A stretch of DNA of 64,000 nt from Xanthomonas sp. SI (GTDB lineage: Bacteria > Pseudomonadota > Gammaproteobacteria > Xanthomonadales > Xanthomonadaceae): positions 5,084,001 through 5,148,000 of the forward strand of contig NZ_CP051261.1 in the NCBI RefSeq assembly GCF_014236855.1. The letters run 5' to 3'. The position numbers and the translations under genes were made by a program. Below the pieces are notes generated by a model. The model did no database searches and was not told the DNA's origin. It saw nothing but the letters and a program-made list of their open reading frames with translations. Shown here piece by piece: positions 1 through 9,639 of this stretch; position 1 is the first letter of the stretch, and each line of letters starts with the position of its first letter.

Positions 1-951
1 GAACACTTCCAGCCGGGTGGCTTCCTGGCGGCTGAAATCCAGCAGCTTGCGGGTCACCGCCGCCGCGCGCCGCGCCGCCGCATCGGCGCCCTGCAGGGCG
101 GCCTTGAGCTGCTGCGGATCGTCGCTGCGCCGCGCGCGCGCGGCATAGCCCATGATCAGGCTGAGCAGATGATTGAAATCGTGCGCCACGCCGCTGGCCA
201 GGCGGCCGACGCTCTCCATCTTCTGCGCGTGCACCAGCTGGTCGCGCGAACGCTCCTTTTCCTGCATCTCCAACTGCAGCCGGTCGCGCGAGCGGGCCAG
301 ATCGTTGCCGCGCTTGCGCGCCAGGTCCAGGCTTTCGCGCAACGCCGCCACCGACTGGTCCAGCACCACCGCGGCGATGACGAAGCCGGCGATGCCGAGC
401 ACCGCGCTCTCCAGCAACCGCGGCATCAGCGTGGGCATGAAGAACGAGCGGGTCGCGTCGCGCCAGGCACCCAGCGCCACCACCAGCACCAGCCACGCCA
501 CCGCGCCCCACAGTGCGCGCCGGCTCAACAGCAGCCCGCCGATCAGCACCGGCAGCAGTTGGCTCAACTGCCCGCGCAGCTGCGCTTCCAGCCCCCATCG
601 CACATAGCCCACGCTCAGCAGCGCCAGGCTCACCACCACGAACATCCGCGCCGCCCACAGGAACGCGCCGCGCCGCAGCAGCACGAAGCAGGCCCACATC
701 GCCAGCGTGTTGGCCGCCGCCAGCCACAACGCGACCGGGTCCATGGCCGCGCCGATCCGCCCCCAGGCGAGCAGCATCGCCATCGGCTGGTACAGGCCGA
801 CGAACGCCAGCACCAACTGCAGCATCGCCGCGTTGCGCCGATCGACCTGATCGGTGACCGGAACGTCGCGCCACCAGTGGCGCAGGCGCGCCAGGACGCC
901 AGCGGCGCGCGGCGTGGGCGAGAGGGAAGCGGAGGTGGGACGGAGCGTCAT
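1..951 (-). CDS. Sensor histidine kinase, N-terminal 317 residues (3' end outside window)
   Basis: Reading leftward from the ATG at 949-951 there is an uninterrupted frame to the window edge. The first ~45 residues are cytoplasmic-like. About five hydrophobic helices follow to residue ~210, then a charged linker/coiled coil, then a HisKA-type phosphoacceptor box with the sequence LASGVAHDFNHLLSLIMGYA (His257). This box is typical of the hybrid-kinase subclass of HisKA. The ATP-binding domain and any receiver domain would lie beyond the window. The gene diverges from the diguanylate cyclase at 1106, with 154 bp between the starts, so the two may share a control region. The signal sensed is not evident, because no PAS, GAF or other recognised input domain is visible. 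The kinase call is firm; the full domain content is unknown. Confidence 0.88.
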   Translation of the reverse strand, partial: MTLRPTSASLSPTPRAAGVLARLRHWWRDVPVTDQVDRRNAAMLQLVLAFVGLYQPMAMLLAWGRIGAAMDPVALWLAAANTLAMWACFVLLRRGAFLWAARMFVVVSLALLSVGYVRWGLEAQLRGQLSQLLPVLIGGLLLSRRALWGAVAWLVLVVALGAWRDATRSFFMPTLMPRLLESAVLGIAGFVIAAVVLDQSVAALRESLDLARKRGNDLARSRDRLQLEMQEKERSRDQLVHAQKMESVGRLASGVAHDFNHLLSLIMGYAARARRSDDPQQLKAALQGADAAARRAAAVTRKLLDFSRQEATRLEVF

Positions 952-1105
952 GTACGGACCGGCAGGAAGCGCACCGACGGGCGGATGCGGACTGCGGCTA
1001 TATTAGCGACCTCCGTTCCCCCGCTGGCTGCTGACGCAGCGCCGAAAACCATGGCGCGGCGTGCATGGCGGGCCGATCCATCGTTCGACCGCTGGATACC
1101 TTTCG

Positions 1106-3007
1106 ATGATGTCGTGTCGCTTCAAGCGCTTTGGCCGATTGCTGCTCCTGGCCGCCGCAAGCTTGCCGGTCGTGCCGGTGCTGGCGCAAACCATCCCCGG
1201 TGGCGATCCCTACGAGGGACCGCTGCAGCGCTGCCGCGCGGACCTGGGGCAGCAGCCGCAGGCGTCGCTGCGCGTGGCCAGCGACCTGCTGGCCAAGCCG
1301 GAGCTACCGCTGCCGGTGCGGGTGATGGCCACGGGCTGCCTGGCGACCGCGCAACAGTTGGTGGGCGACAGCGCGAAGGCGACCGCGTCCACCGAACGCC
1401 TGCTGGCCCTGCTGCAGACCCCGGGGCTGCCGCCGATCGTGCACAACAACGAGCGCCTGCAGGCGGCGATGCTGCTGCAGCAGTTGGGTCAGTTGCCGCG
1501 CGCGATCGCGCTGATGGAGCAGATCCAGGCCGACGCGGTGGCCGCCGGCGATCTCGCCATGCAGATCAACGCGCTGATATCGATCGCGCTGATGCGCGGC
1601 GCTCTGGACGACCCCGAGGGCGCACTGACCTACTTCCAGCAGGCGAACGCGCTGTCGGAGCGGCTGCAGCGGCCGCCGGCGACGGGCGATATGGTGCTGC
1701 ACTACAACTATGCCTATACGCTGCTGGTGCTCAAGCGCTACGACGAGGCCGATCGCGCGTTCGAGCGTGCCACGCAGACGGGCACCCAGTTGGGCAATCA
1801 GGACGTGTTGCTGAACCGCATCGTCAGCCATCGCGGCGAGATCCAGCGCGCCAGCGGCCACCCCGAACGCGCCGAGCCGCTGGTGCAGCAGGCACTGCAA
1901 TGGCAGCAGACGCATGGCGATCGACAGGGTGCCGTGGTCAGCCTGCATCGCCTGGCGCGGCTGCGCCTGGAGCAACGGCGCAATGCCGACGCGCTGGCCT
2001 ACGCCGAACAGGCGCAGGCATTGGCCGTGCGCGGCAACTACATGGTCGAAATCCGCGACGGCCTGGATGTGCTGGGCGAGGTCCATGCCGCGCTGGGCGA
2101 TAGCGCCGCGGCCGCGCGCGACGCGCAGCAGGCGCATGCGATGGACCGCGCCAAGGCGCGTGGCGAAACCTACGCGGCGCTGGCCAATCTGCAGGCCGCC
2201 GCAGCGCAGACGCCACGCAGCGTCGATGCGCGCGTGGCGCGCGCCGACAACACCGGCACCGTCGCGATCGGCCTGGCCCTGGCAGTGACCCTCGGTGCGG
2301 TGCTGGTGGTCCTGTACCGGCGCCGCCAGCGCCATGCGCTCGACCTCGGCCAGCGCGACCCGCTGACCGGGCTGTTGAACCGGCCGGAGGCCGAGCGCCG
2401 CATGCAGGCGCTGTTCGCCGTCGCGCCGGAGCAGGCCGGCGACGCCGACAACCGCTGCGCACTGCTGCTGGTCGATGTGGACGGGTTCAAGGCCTTGAAT
2501 GCGCGCTACGGCCACGCCGCCGGCGACCGCGCGCTGCTGGCGCTGGCCACGTGCCTGCGCGAAAGCTGCGACGCCGACGACCTGGTCGCGCGCTGGGGCA
2601 GCGAGGAATTCCTGGTGGTACGCGCGGACACGTCGTCGGCCGCGGCCTTCGCGCTGGCCGCGCATCTGCGCGGCACGGCGGAACGCCTGCGCGTGGACGC
2701 CGGCCAGGGCGAGCTGCTGCCGTTGACGGTGTCGGTCGGCGTGGCGCCGTTCCCGCTGTTCCATCGCCCCGATGCGCGCTTGCAGGACAGCGTTGCGCTG
2801 GCCGAGCGCGCGGTGCAGGCGGCCGGGCATGCCGGCGGCAACGCCTGGGCCGGGTTGTGGGGCGTGCAGGGCGATGCGGCGACCACGCCGCAGCAGGTGC
2901 TGCAGGATCCGCTGCAGGCGCGTGCGCAGGGCCAGGTCCTGCTCGACGGCAGCGATCCGTTGCTGTGGACGCGCGCGTTCGATGCGCCGGCCTCTAGGCG
3001 CGGGTGA
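1106..3007 (+). CDS. Membrane-anchored diguanylate cyclase with helical-repeat periplasmic sensor and GGDEF domain
   Basis: The start is the ATG at 1106 (a second ATG follows at 1109), because a signal-like segment, FGRLLLLAAASLPVVPVLA, follows directly. Residues ~30-390 are Ala/Gln/Leu-rich paired helices of TPR type. One transmembrane helix (TVAIGLALAVTLGAVLVVLY) lies near residue 400. The C-terminal ~170 residues form a GGDEF domain: DPLTGLLNR opens it, LLLVDVDGFKALN carries the metal-binding Asp, and the signature is WGSEEF. The second Gly of the canonical GG(D/E)EF is therefore Ser. The upstream inhibitory I-site RxxD is absent (DADD occupies it). If active, it would make cyclic di-GMP from two GTP in response to a periplasmic cue, without product inhibition; reduced activity is also possible. 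It diverges from the histidine kinase. Confidence 0.88.
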   Translation: MMSCRFKRFGRLLLLAAASLPVVPVLAQTIPGGDPYEGPLQRCRADLGQQPQASLRVASDLLAKPELPLPVRVMATGCLATAQQLVGDSAKATASTERLLALLQTPGLPPIVHNNERLQAAMLLQQLGQLPRAIALMEQIQADAVAAGDLAMQINALISIALMRGALDDPEGALTYFQQANALSERLQRPPATGDMVLHYNYAYTLLVLKRYDEADRAFERATQTGTQLGNQDVLLNRIVSHRGEIQRASGHPERAEPLVQQALQWQQTHGDRQGAVVSLHRLARLRLEQRRNADALAYAEQAQALAVRGNYMVEIRDGLDVLGEVHAALGDSAAAARDAQQAHAMDRAKARGETYAALANLQAAAAQTPRSVDARVARADNTGTVAIGLALAVTLGAVLVVLYRRRQRHALDLGQRDPLTGLLNRPEAERRMQALFAVAPEQAGDADNRCALLLVDVDGFKALNARYGHAAGDRALLALATCLRESCDADDLVARWGSEEFLVVRADTSSAAAFALAAHLRGTAERLRVDAGQGELLPLTVSVGVAPFPLFHRPDARLQDSVALAERAVQAAGHAGGNAWAGLWGVQGDAATTPQQVLQDPLQARAQGQVLLDGSDPLLWTRAFDAPASRRG

Positions 3008-3063
3008 GCGCGTGCGGATCCAACGCGTCGCCGTGGGTTGCGGCTGCCGTACCCTCACCCCAA

Positions 3064-3086
3064 CCCCTCTCCCGAGGGGAGAGGGG
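3064..3086. repeat. Intergenic palindrome of the CCCCTCTCCC...GGGAGAGGGG type
   Basis: CCCCTCTCCC and GGGGAGAGGGG face each other across two bases, preceded by CCCTCACCCCAA. This kind of GC-rich short palindrome is common between xanthomonad genes. It lies between the diguanylate cyclase stop (3007) and the AAA+ start (3165) and could form a hairpin in the message. No T-run follows, so intrinsic termination is not supported. Confidence 0.6.
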
Positions 3087-3164
3087 CTATGTGCCGGTAC
3101 CGGCAGTACCGCGCGTGCGGCAGGCTAAGATTCGTGCGATGAACGTCCGCGCCCGCCCAGACCG

Positions 3165-5591
3165 ATGACGTCCGTCCCAGCCGAATCGCGAGCGGGCTAT
3201 CTGCAGCAGCAACGGCTGCGGCTGCAGACGCAGTTGCAGCAGGCACAGGTGCGGCAGGCCGCTGCCGAGGCCGAGGTGGAGCGGCATCTGCCGGCGGTGG
3301 AACAGGCCCTGGCCACGATCCGCCGCGACTTCGTCGCGCAGGCCGCGCAGGCCGCGAGCGCGGTGCTGCGCCGCGAACGCCGCCGCGCGTGGTGGCCGGC
3401 GCTGCTGCTGCGCCCGCTGCTGCCGGACTGGCGCTGGCGGCTGGCGCTGCTCGCCTTCCTGCTGCTGGCGCTGCCGTGGATGAGCGGGCACTGGCTCGGC
3501 GACGCGCGCGGCTATCTGGATTGGTGGCGCCAGCTGGGCCTGCAGCGCGACACGCTGGACCTGCTGCAGCGCGTGCTGCCGTCGCTGCTGACGTATGCGC
3601 TGCTGGTGATCGGCGGTGCGCAACTGCTGGCCCGGCACGTCAGCCACGACGAACGCGCGCTGCTGAGCGGTTTCGCGCAACGGCCGCTGGCGCTGCTGCA
3701 GTTCGCCAGCGACAGCCGCCACGACGCCGCCTTTCCGTACCGCGTCACCCGCGCGCCATGGCCGCTGCGCGAGCTGCAGGGCCGCTGGCAGATCGCCGCG
3801 GCGCACGGCGACCTTTTCGGCGCGCGCATGCTGGCGCTGCACGACGGCGCCGAGCCGGAGCCGCACGTGCAGGCACTGCTGGTGCTGCCGGACGCGTCCC
3901 ACCCCGCGGCGCTGATCCCGATCGCCGACGCGCTGGACGCCGAGGCGCAGGCGCAGTTGCACGACCTGGCGCTGGCCGTGGCGACCAGCGCGGCGGCCGA
4001 GTCGCAGCCGATCGCCGAACTGCACCGGCACGTGGACGCGTGGATGGAAGCGCGCAGCCAGCAGCGCATGCTGCAACAGCGGCTGCAGAGCATGGACGCC
4101 ATCCACCGCCATTGGGCCGACGTGGCGCTGCCCGACAACACCCTGGACCAGATCCTGAAGCTGGTGGACCTGTTCGTGTCCGGGCGCACGCCGGCGCCGA
4201 AGGGCGTGCTGCTGCACGGCCCGCCGGGCACCGGCAAGACCCTGATCGCGCGCAAGCTGGCGCGCCATGCCGGCTGCCATTTCGAAGCGCTGGGCGTGGC
4301 CGACCTGAAGGCCGCGCACGTCGGCCACACCGGCCCCAAGGTGCAGGCGATCTGGCAGCGCTGCCGCGCCAAGGCGCCGGCGATCCTGTTCATCGACGAA
4401 TGCGAAAGCGTGTTCGCGCGCCGCGGCGGCGTGGACAGCGACAGCTTCGGCGCCGAGCTGGTGCAGACCTTCCTCGCCGAATGGGACGGCTTCCACGAAG
4501 CGCGCGGCCAGGTGCTGGTGATCGGCGCGACCAACCGTCCCGAACTGCTGGACGATGCGGTGATGTCGCGCTTCACCGCCAGCATCGGCATCGGCCTGCC
4601 CGATGCGGGCGCGCGCGCGCGCATCCTTGGCGGCGAACTGGAACGCGCCGGCTTCGTGCTGGCGCTGGACCCGCGCGTGGTCGCCGACAGCAGCGGCCTG
4701 TCCGGCCGCGACCTGCACACCCTGGTGGCGCGGGTCGCCGCCGAATGCATGGACGGCGAACTCGATGGCGACGCGCTGCTGGCGCAATTGCGCTTGCTGC
4801 GTGGCAAGGGTTCCACCCGGGTGACGCCGCTGGACTGGAACGACATCGTGCTGCCGGCGCCGGTGATCGAGGAATTCGTCGGCCTGGGCAAGGAACTGCG
4901 CAATGCCGAGACGCTGGCCACGCTGGGCGTGCCGGTGCCGCGCGGGATCCTGATGTACGGCCCGCCTGGCACCGGCAAGACCCAGCTCGCGCGGATCCTG
5001 GCCAGCCAGTCGGGCCTGGCCTTCATCGCCCTGACCGGCGCCGACCTCAAGGCCGCCTACCTGGGCCAGTCGGGCCAGCGCGTACAGGCCGCGTTCGAGC
5101 GCGCCCGCGCGCAGGCGCCGTGCATCGTGTTCGTCGACGAGATCGACATCGTCGCCCCGGCGCGCGGCGCCGATGGCGACGATGCGCTGACCCGCGAGAT
5201 CGTCGGCCAGCTGCTGCAGGAACTGGACGGCGTCGCCAGCCAGGCCGGGCAGGTGTTCCTGCTGGCCGCCAGCAACCATGCCGCGGCGATCGACCCGGCG
5301 CTGCTGTCGCGGCTGGACCGGCAGATCGAGATCGGCCTGCCCGACCGCGCCGCACGCGGCGCGATCGTCGCGCGCCTGCTGCACGGCAAGCCGCTGGCGT
5401 TCGACGCGGCGGAAGCGGGTGAATGGTTGGCCGAACGCAGCGAAGGCCGCTCCGGCCGCGACCTGCAGACCTGGATCAGCCGCGCCATGCGCCGCGCCGC
5501 GCGCCGCGCGCTGCTGGAAAGCGACGATGCGGCGAACACCCGGCTGCAATGGGACGATCTGATCGAAACGGCGGATGCGGTGCGCGCATAG
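3165..5591 (+). CDS. Tandem AAA+ ATPase (Cdc48-like arrangement) with N-terminal membrane segments
   Basis: The protein has 808 residues and two AAA+ modules. Walker A GPPGTGKT motifs begin at residues ~352 and ~599. Walker B sequences are ILFIDECES and IVFVDEIDI. Each module has a sensor-1/Arg-finger region: ATNRPELLDDAVMSRF in the first and ASNHAAAIDPALLSRLD in the second. The first ~60 residues are a Gln/Arg-rich coiled coil. Two hydrophobic helices follow near residues 88-108 (WRLALLAFLLLALPWM) and 143-165 (LTYALLVIGGAQLLA), so the ring is probably tethered to the inner membrane with the ATPase domains in the cytoplasm. There is no protease HExxH motif, so this is not FtsH. Substrate is unknown; membrane-protein extraction or complex remodelling is an inference from the architecture. 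A short ATG at 3144 is less well placed than 3165. Confidence 0.85.
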   Translation: MTSVPAESRAGYLQQQRLRLQTQLQQAQVRQAAAEAEVERHLPAVEQALATIRRDFVAQAAQAASAVLRRERRRAWWPALLLRPLLPDWRWRLALLAFLLLALPWMSGHWLGDARGYLDWWRQLGLQRDTLDLLQRVLPSLLTYALLVIGGAQLLARHVSHDERALLSGFAQRPLALLQFASDSRHDAAFPYRVTRAPWPLRELQGRWQIAAAHGDLFGARMLALHDGAEPEPHVQALLVLPDASHPAALIPIADALDAEAQAQLHDLALAVATSAAAESQPIAELHRHVDAWMEARSQQRMLQQRLQSMDAIHRHWADVALPDNTLDQILKLVDLFVSGRTPAPKGVLLHGPPGTGKTLIARKLARHAGCHFEALGVADLKAAHVGHTGPKVQAIWQRCRAKAPAILFIDECESVFARRGGVDSDSFGAELVQTFLAEWDGFHEARGQVLVIGATNRPELLDDAVMSRFTASIGIGLPDAGARARILGGELERAGFVLALDPRVVADSSGLSGRDLHTLVARVAAECMDGELDGDALLAQLRLLRGKGSTRVTPLDWNDIVLPAPVIEEFVGLGKELRNAETLATLGVPVPRGILMYGPPGTGKTQLARILASQSGLAFIALTGADLKAAYLGQSGQRVQAAFERARAQAPCIVFVDEIDIVAPARGADGDDALTREIVGQLLQELDGVASQAGQVFLLAASNHAAAIDPALLSRLDRQIEIGLPDRAARGAIVARLLHGKPLAFDAAEAGEWLAERSEGRSGRDLQTWISRAMRRAARRALLESDDAANTRLQWDDLIETADAVRA

Positions 5592-5599
5592 AGGCTGCT

Positions 5600-5680
5600 G
5601 GTCGCGGCTGAAGCCGCTCCTACAGGAGCGGGCATGCAGCCGGCCGGGTGCACTGTAGGAGCGGCTTCAGCCGCGACCAG
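5600..5680. repeat. Inverted pair of xanthomonad intergenic repeats between convergent genes
   Basis: GGTCGCGGCTGAAGCCGCTCC at 5600-5620 faces GGAGCGGCTTCAGCCGCGACC at 5659-5679. Each half is itself partly palindromic. The pair sits between the convergent 3' ends of the AAA+ gene (5591) and the GH94 gene (5714) and can fold as a long hairpin in either transcript. It may work as a bidirectional terminator or mRNA 3'-end stabiliser. The same element recurs at 62961-63032 and, as a single copy, near 11254. Confidence 0.75.
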
Positions 5681-5713
5681 ACACCATCCGCAGCCCGATC
5701 GCCCGAGCCGCCC

Positions 5714-8113
5714 TCACCCCTCCGGCAACATCACCTCGACCCGATAACGGCGGCCGCGCTCGATGCCCTCGATCCGCGCCACGTCCAACACCTGCCCGTC
5801 CACGCTGACCCGCGGCGCAACACAGCCCGCATCGCGCTGCATGCGCACTTCGAACACCGCCCCGCGAAACCGGCGCTGCACCGTTGCCTGCTTCCAGTGC
5901 GACGGCAACTGCGGGCGCACGCACAGCGCCTCGCCCTCGCCCTTCAGCCCGAACAGGCCCTCGATCAGACAACGGTACAGCCACGCCGCGGTGCCGGTGT
6001 TGAACAACTGGCTGGAACGGCCGGCGGTGCGCGGCAGCTCGCGCCAGGCGCCGCGGTAATAGTTCGGCACGAACACCGGCAGCTGCCCGCGCTGCAGGTA
6101 GTCGGCCAGGTCCGGCCCCGGGATCATCGCGCGCAGCACGCGCCAGGCGCGGTCGGCGTCGCCGATCGCGTACAGCGCATGCAGGTAGAACGCGGCGGCG
6201 TGGTTGTAGACCGACCCGTTCTCCGCCGAACCCGGATGCTTCTGCGTCAGCCGGCCCACATCCTCGCGCATCGCGGTATACGGCGGCGCCAGCATCGTCG
6301 GCCCGTACGGCGTGTCCAGCTGCGCATCGACCGCCTGCAGCAGGCGCGCGCGCCGGTCCGCATCGGCGGTGCCGGCGAGCAGCGCCCAGCTCTGCGGATT
6401 GAGATAGATGCGGCCTTCCGCATCGTCCTTGATGCCGAAACGCACGCCGTCGTCGGTGATGCCGCGTGCGTACCAGTCGCCGTCCCACAATTCGCGATTG
6501 ACCGCGGCGTTGACCTCGGCCGCACCGGCGCGGCATGCGGCCGCCTGCGCATGGCGGCCATGGCGTTCGCAGAGCGTCGCCCACAGCTGCAACGCGTAGG
6601 CGGTGGCCACCGACAACCAGCCGGACACGCCGCGGCCGCGGTAGCCGACCATGTTCATCGGGTCGCACCAGTCGCCCTGCGCGATGTAGCTCAGCCCGCG
6701 CGCATCGCGGGCGCCGAGCAGCCAGCGCATCGCCGCATCCAGCCGCTCGGCGACGCTGGCGCCATGCCCGTCGGTACCGACCACGGTCTCGTCGAGCAAC
6801 GCCGCATCGCCGGTCTCGTCCAGATACGCCGACAGAAACACCGGCAACCACACGCAATGGTCGGTGTGCGGCACCTGGTTGATGTATTTCAGCTCCGCGC
6901 CTTCGATCAGCAGGATGCCGTCCGGCATCGCGCCGCTGGCTTCCTGCTGCGACAGCGCATGCAGCAGCGCCGCGCGCGCGGTCTGCGGGCGCAGGAAGCT
7001 CATGCCCATGTGGTCCTGCAGGAAATTGCGGGTCTGCGGATCGGTGGTCAGGCGGTTGACGTCGCCGTGGTAGAAGACCTGCCGCGGTAGCCAATGGTTG
7101 ACCAGGTTGTCCAGGCACGGATCGGGCGTGGCGATATGCAGGCAACCGGCCGCTTCGTTCAAATAGTCGCTGTACGCGGTAGCCACTTCGGCGAAGCCGG
7201 CCGCGGACAGATAGCGCTGCCGCAGCGCCGCGATCTCCGCATCGTCGCGTGCCGGGCCGAACAGGAAGCGCAGCGTGTGCTCCTGCTGCGGCTGCAGCGC
7301 CAGGCAGTATTGCAAGGCCGCGGTCGGCGTTTCGTAGCGCGCATCGTTGCCGCCCAGCCGCGGCTGCAGCACCGCGCTCGGCGCGTGCAGGCCGCCCTCG
7401 CCCTCGAATGCCGATTGCCGCGCATCCCACGCATCCGGCGCCTGCTCGTGCAGCAGGAAGGTGCAGTCCTTGAAGTCGCGGTTGCGGAAATAGTCCTCGA
7501 CCTTCTGGTACGGGGTGACGCTGCGGCACACGATGCCGCCCAGGTCGGCGCGATACTCGCCGCTCTGGTGCATCCACGACATGTAGCCGACCGGGAAATA
7601 CGCATACAGCGCGATCCGCCGCGCGCGCCCATCCAGATTACGCACCTGGCACTGCCACAGCTCGACCGTGTCCTCGACCGGCAACTGCAGGCGCAGCTCC
7701 ACCTCGATCTCGGCGTAACGCACGCACCAGACGATGTCGCGCTTGCCGACCGAAAAGCGGAACGCCTGCGGCGTCGCCCGCACCGGCTCGTACGGCACCG
7801 AATAGACCGCACCGCTGTCCTCGTCCTTCAGATAGAAGAAGCGCCCCGGATGATGCGCGTAGTACGGCTGCTCCGGCTGCATGAAGGTCCTGGCCTCCAG
7901 GTTCGGCGCATGCGCGTACTTGGCCGGCTCCGGCTGCATGAACTGCGCGGTGGCGTAGCCGCGGCAGGTGGCCTGGATCATCATCCGCCGGTTCCACAGG
8001 AAGCCGCCGGCATTGGGCAGGGCCGTCGGGCTATGCAGCTCGTAGCGTTCGCCGTCGGCGCTGGGCGCCAGCACATCGGTTACCTCGCGGGATGCATCAT
8101 TGCCAACGCTCAT
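5714..8113 (-). CDS. GH94 family phosphorylase, probable cellobionic acid phosphorylase
   Basis: The protein has 799 residues. The ATG is 8111-8113 and overlaps the symporter stop as ATGA, so translation is probably coupled. The N-terminal half is the GH94 beta-sandwich ([20 protein letters not shown] near residue 37). The C-terminal half is an (alpha/alpha)6 barrel carrying GDWCDP at residues 480-485, which matches the DWNDC-type segment holding the GH94 general-acid Asp. Family members phosphorolyse beta-glucosides to glucose 1-phosphate. The neighbours, a GPH-type glycoside symporter and a gluconokinase, point to cellobionate as substrate, giving glucose 1-phosphate plus gluconate. Xanthomonas is known to have such an enzyme. 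There is no signal peptide, so it acts in the cytoplasm. Cellobiose or cellodextrin phosphorylase is the alternative. Confidence 0.85.
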   Translation of the reverse strand: MSVGNDASREVTDVLAPSADGERYELHSPTALPNAGGFLWNRRMMIQATCRGYATAQFMQPEPAKYAHAPNLEARTFMQPEQPYYAHHPGRFFYLKDEDSGAVYSVPYEPVRATPQAFRFSVGKRDIVWCVRYAEIEVELRLQLPVEDTVELWQCQVRNLDGRARRIALYAYFPVGYMSWMHQSGEYRADLGGIVCRSVTPYQKVEDYFRNRDFKDCTFLLHEQAPDAWDARQSAFEGEGGLHAPSAVLQPRLGGNDARYETPTAALQYCLALQPQQEHTLRFLFGPARDDAEIAALRQRYLSAAGFAEVATAYSDYLNEAAGCLHIATPDPCLDNLVNHWLPRQVFYHGDVNRLTTDPQTRNFLQDHMGMSFLRPQTARAALLHALSQQEASGAMPDGILLIEGAELKYINQVPHTDHCVWLPVFLSAYLDETGDAALLDETVVGTDGHGASVAERLDAAMRWLLGARDARGLSYIAQGDWCDPMNMVGYRGRGVSGWLSVATAYALQLWATLCERHGRHAQAAACRAGAAEVNAAVNRELWDGDWYARGITDDGVRFGIKDDAEGRIYLNPQSWALLAGTADADRRARLLQAVDAQLDTPYGPTMLAPPYTAMREDVGRLTQKHPGSAENGSVYNHAAAFYLHALYAIGDADRAWRVLRAMIPGPDLADYLQRGQLPVFVPNYYRGAWRELPRTAGRSSQLFNTGTAAWLYRCLIEGLFGLKGEGEALCVRPQLPSHWKQATVQRRFRGAVFEVRMQRDAGCVAPRVSVDGQVLDVARIEGIERGRRYRVEVMLPEG

Positions 8114-9489
8114 GCGCTTGCTTCCTCCGCGGCGCGCTTGCGCGCGGCCAGTTCCTGTTGAATGCGTAACAGCGCCGCATCGTCGAGCGGGTAGAACCGC
8201 ATCGTCCACGCCGCCAGGAACGCGACCGCACCAGGGATCACCGTCAGCAGCAGCACGATACCCAGCTGCGAGGCGTCGCTCTGCGCCTGGTTGGCCACAT
8301 AGCCCATCCCCGCCAGCATCCACGCGATGCAGGCCGAGGCCAGCGCGCCGCCGAGCTTCTGCGAGAACGTCGCCGCCGAGAACGTCATCGCGGTGGCGCG
8401 GCGCCCGGTCTTCCATTCGGTGTAGTCGGCGGTGTCGGCGTACATCGAGAACGCCAGCGGCGATTTCGGCCCCAACGCCAGGCCGATCAGCAGGTTGATC
8501 GCGAACAGCGCCCAGATCGCCTCGCGCGGAATGAAGAACATCGCGCAGCTGAGCACGCCGACCACCACCATCAGCCACATCATCAGCCGGCGCTTGTCGA
8601 ACAGCCGGGTCAGCAGCGGCGTGGCTGCCGCGCCGACCGCCAGTGCTATCGAATAGCTGCCCAGGAACCATCCGGTCAGGTCGGGGCGGCCGACGTAGTA
8701 CTTGAAGTAGTACACGCCGGCGCCGGCGCGCATGACGATGGTGATCATGATGATCAGGGCCAGCGCGAACAGCACCCGCCATGGCGGATTGCGCAGCAGA
8801 TCGGCGATGTCCTGCAGCACCGGCGTGCGCGGCTGCGGCAGCGGCTGCACGCGTTCGCGCGTGGTCGCGAACACGATCGCGAACAGCGCCGCCGCGGCGA
8901 TCCCGTAGACCAGCATGGTGCGTTGCCAACCCTGCGCGTCGTCGCCGTTGCCGAACCAGCGCACCATGTCCAGCGTGGCGTAGTTGACCAGCGTGGTGCC
9001 GGCGAAGGCGGCGATGAAGCGGAAGCTGATCAGCGTGGTGCGCTGCTGGCTGTCGGCGGTGATCACCCCCGACAGCGCCGAATACGGAATGCTGATCACC
9101 GTGTACATCAGCATCATCGCGCCGAAGGTGGCGTAGGCCCAGACCAGCCGCCCGCCCTGGCCCAGGTCCGGGGTGGTGTAGGCCAGCACCCCGCTGGCGG
9201 CCATCGGCAGCGCGGCGAACAGCAGGTACGGGCGGAACTTGCCCCAACGCGAGCGGGTGCGGTCGGCGATCGCCCCCATCAGTGGATCGGTGACCGCATC
9301 GACCACCTTGGTCAACAGGATCATCGTGCCCACCGCCGCCGCCGGCAGGCCCATGGTGTCGGTGTAGAAGATCAGCAGAAATGCGGAGATGTTGGCCCAG
9401 TAGAAATTGAAGCCCATGTCGCCGACGCCATAGCCGACCTTTTCGGTCCAGCGCAGCGGAGCATCGGCGCGTTGCGGCGGTGTGGGCAT
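8110..9489 (-). CDS. GPH-family (MelB-like) glycoside/cation symporter
   Basis: The protein has 459 residues and about 12 transmembrane helices. The N-terminal region [14 protein letters not shown] and the later [23 protein letters not shown] loop are hallmarks of the glycoside-pentoside-hexuronide:cation symporters. The loop's Asp and Arg/Lys residues are the conserved ones. I chose ATG 9487-9489 because AGGA lies about ten bases upstream and the sequence then runs straight into the first helix; longer frames to 9600 add an implausible Arg-rich leader. It overlaps the phosphorylase start by four bases. The inferred cargo is cellobionate or a related cellulose-derived disaccharide, imported intact for intracellular phosphorolysis. 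Confidence 0.88.
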   Translation of the reverse strand: MPTPPQRADAPLRWTEKVGYGVGDMGFNFYWANISAFLLIFYTDTMGLPAAAVGTMILLTKVVDAVTDPLMGAIADRTRSRWGKFRPYLLFAALPMAASGVLAYTTPDLGQGGRLVWAYATFGAMMLMYTVISIPYSALSGVITADSQQRTTLISFRFIAAFAGTTLVNYATLDMVRWFGNGDDAQGWQRTMLVYGIAAAALFAIVFATTRERVQPLPQPRTPVLQDIADLLRNPPWRVLFALALIIMITIVMRAGAGVYYFKYYVGRPDLTGWFLGSYSIALAVGAAATPLLTRLFDKRRLMMWLMVVVGVLSCAMFFIPREAIWALFAINLLIGLALGPKSPLAFSMYADTADYTEWKTGRRATAMTFSAATFSQKLGGALASACIAWMLAGMGYVANQAQSDASQLGIVLLLTVIPGAVAFLAAWTMRFYPLDDAALLRIQQELAARKRAAEEASA

Positions 9490-9639
9490 CGGCGATCCTG
9501 TCGGGTGGTCATGCGATGATGGAACGGCGCAAGGCACGCTGCGCCGATCGTGGCGTGCCGACGCTACACCACGCTGCGCGCGTCGCCAACGCCGGCGCAC
9601 GCATCATGCCAAACCCCAAGCAAGGTATAACCGCTCGTG

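Noticed and set aside
169..2103. 644-residue plus-strand frame crossing the kinase/cyclase divergent region
   Set aside because: It spans the reverse of the kinase HisKA region and an out-of-frame part of the cyclase, both of which have clear real frames.
3389..5549. Long frames on both strands overlapping the tandem AAA+ gene
   Set aside because: The genuine frame contains both Walker motifs; the others are Arg/Ala/Pro-rich shadow translations.
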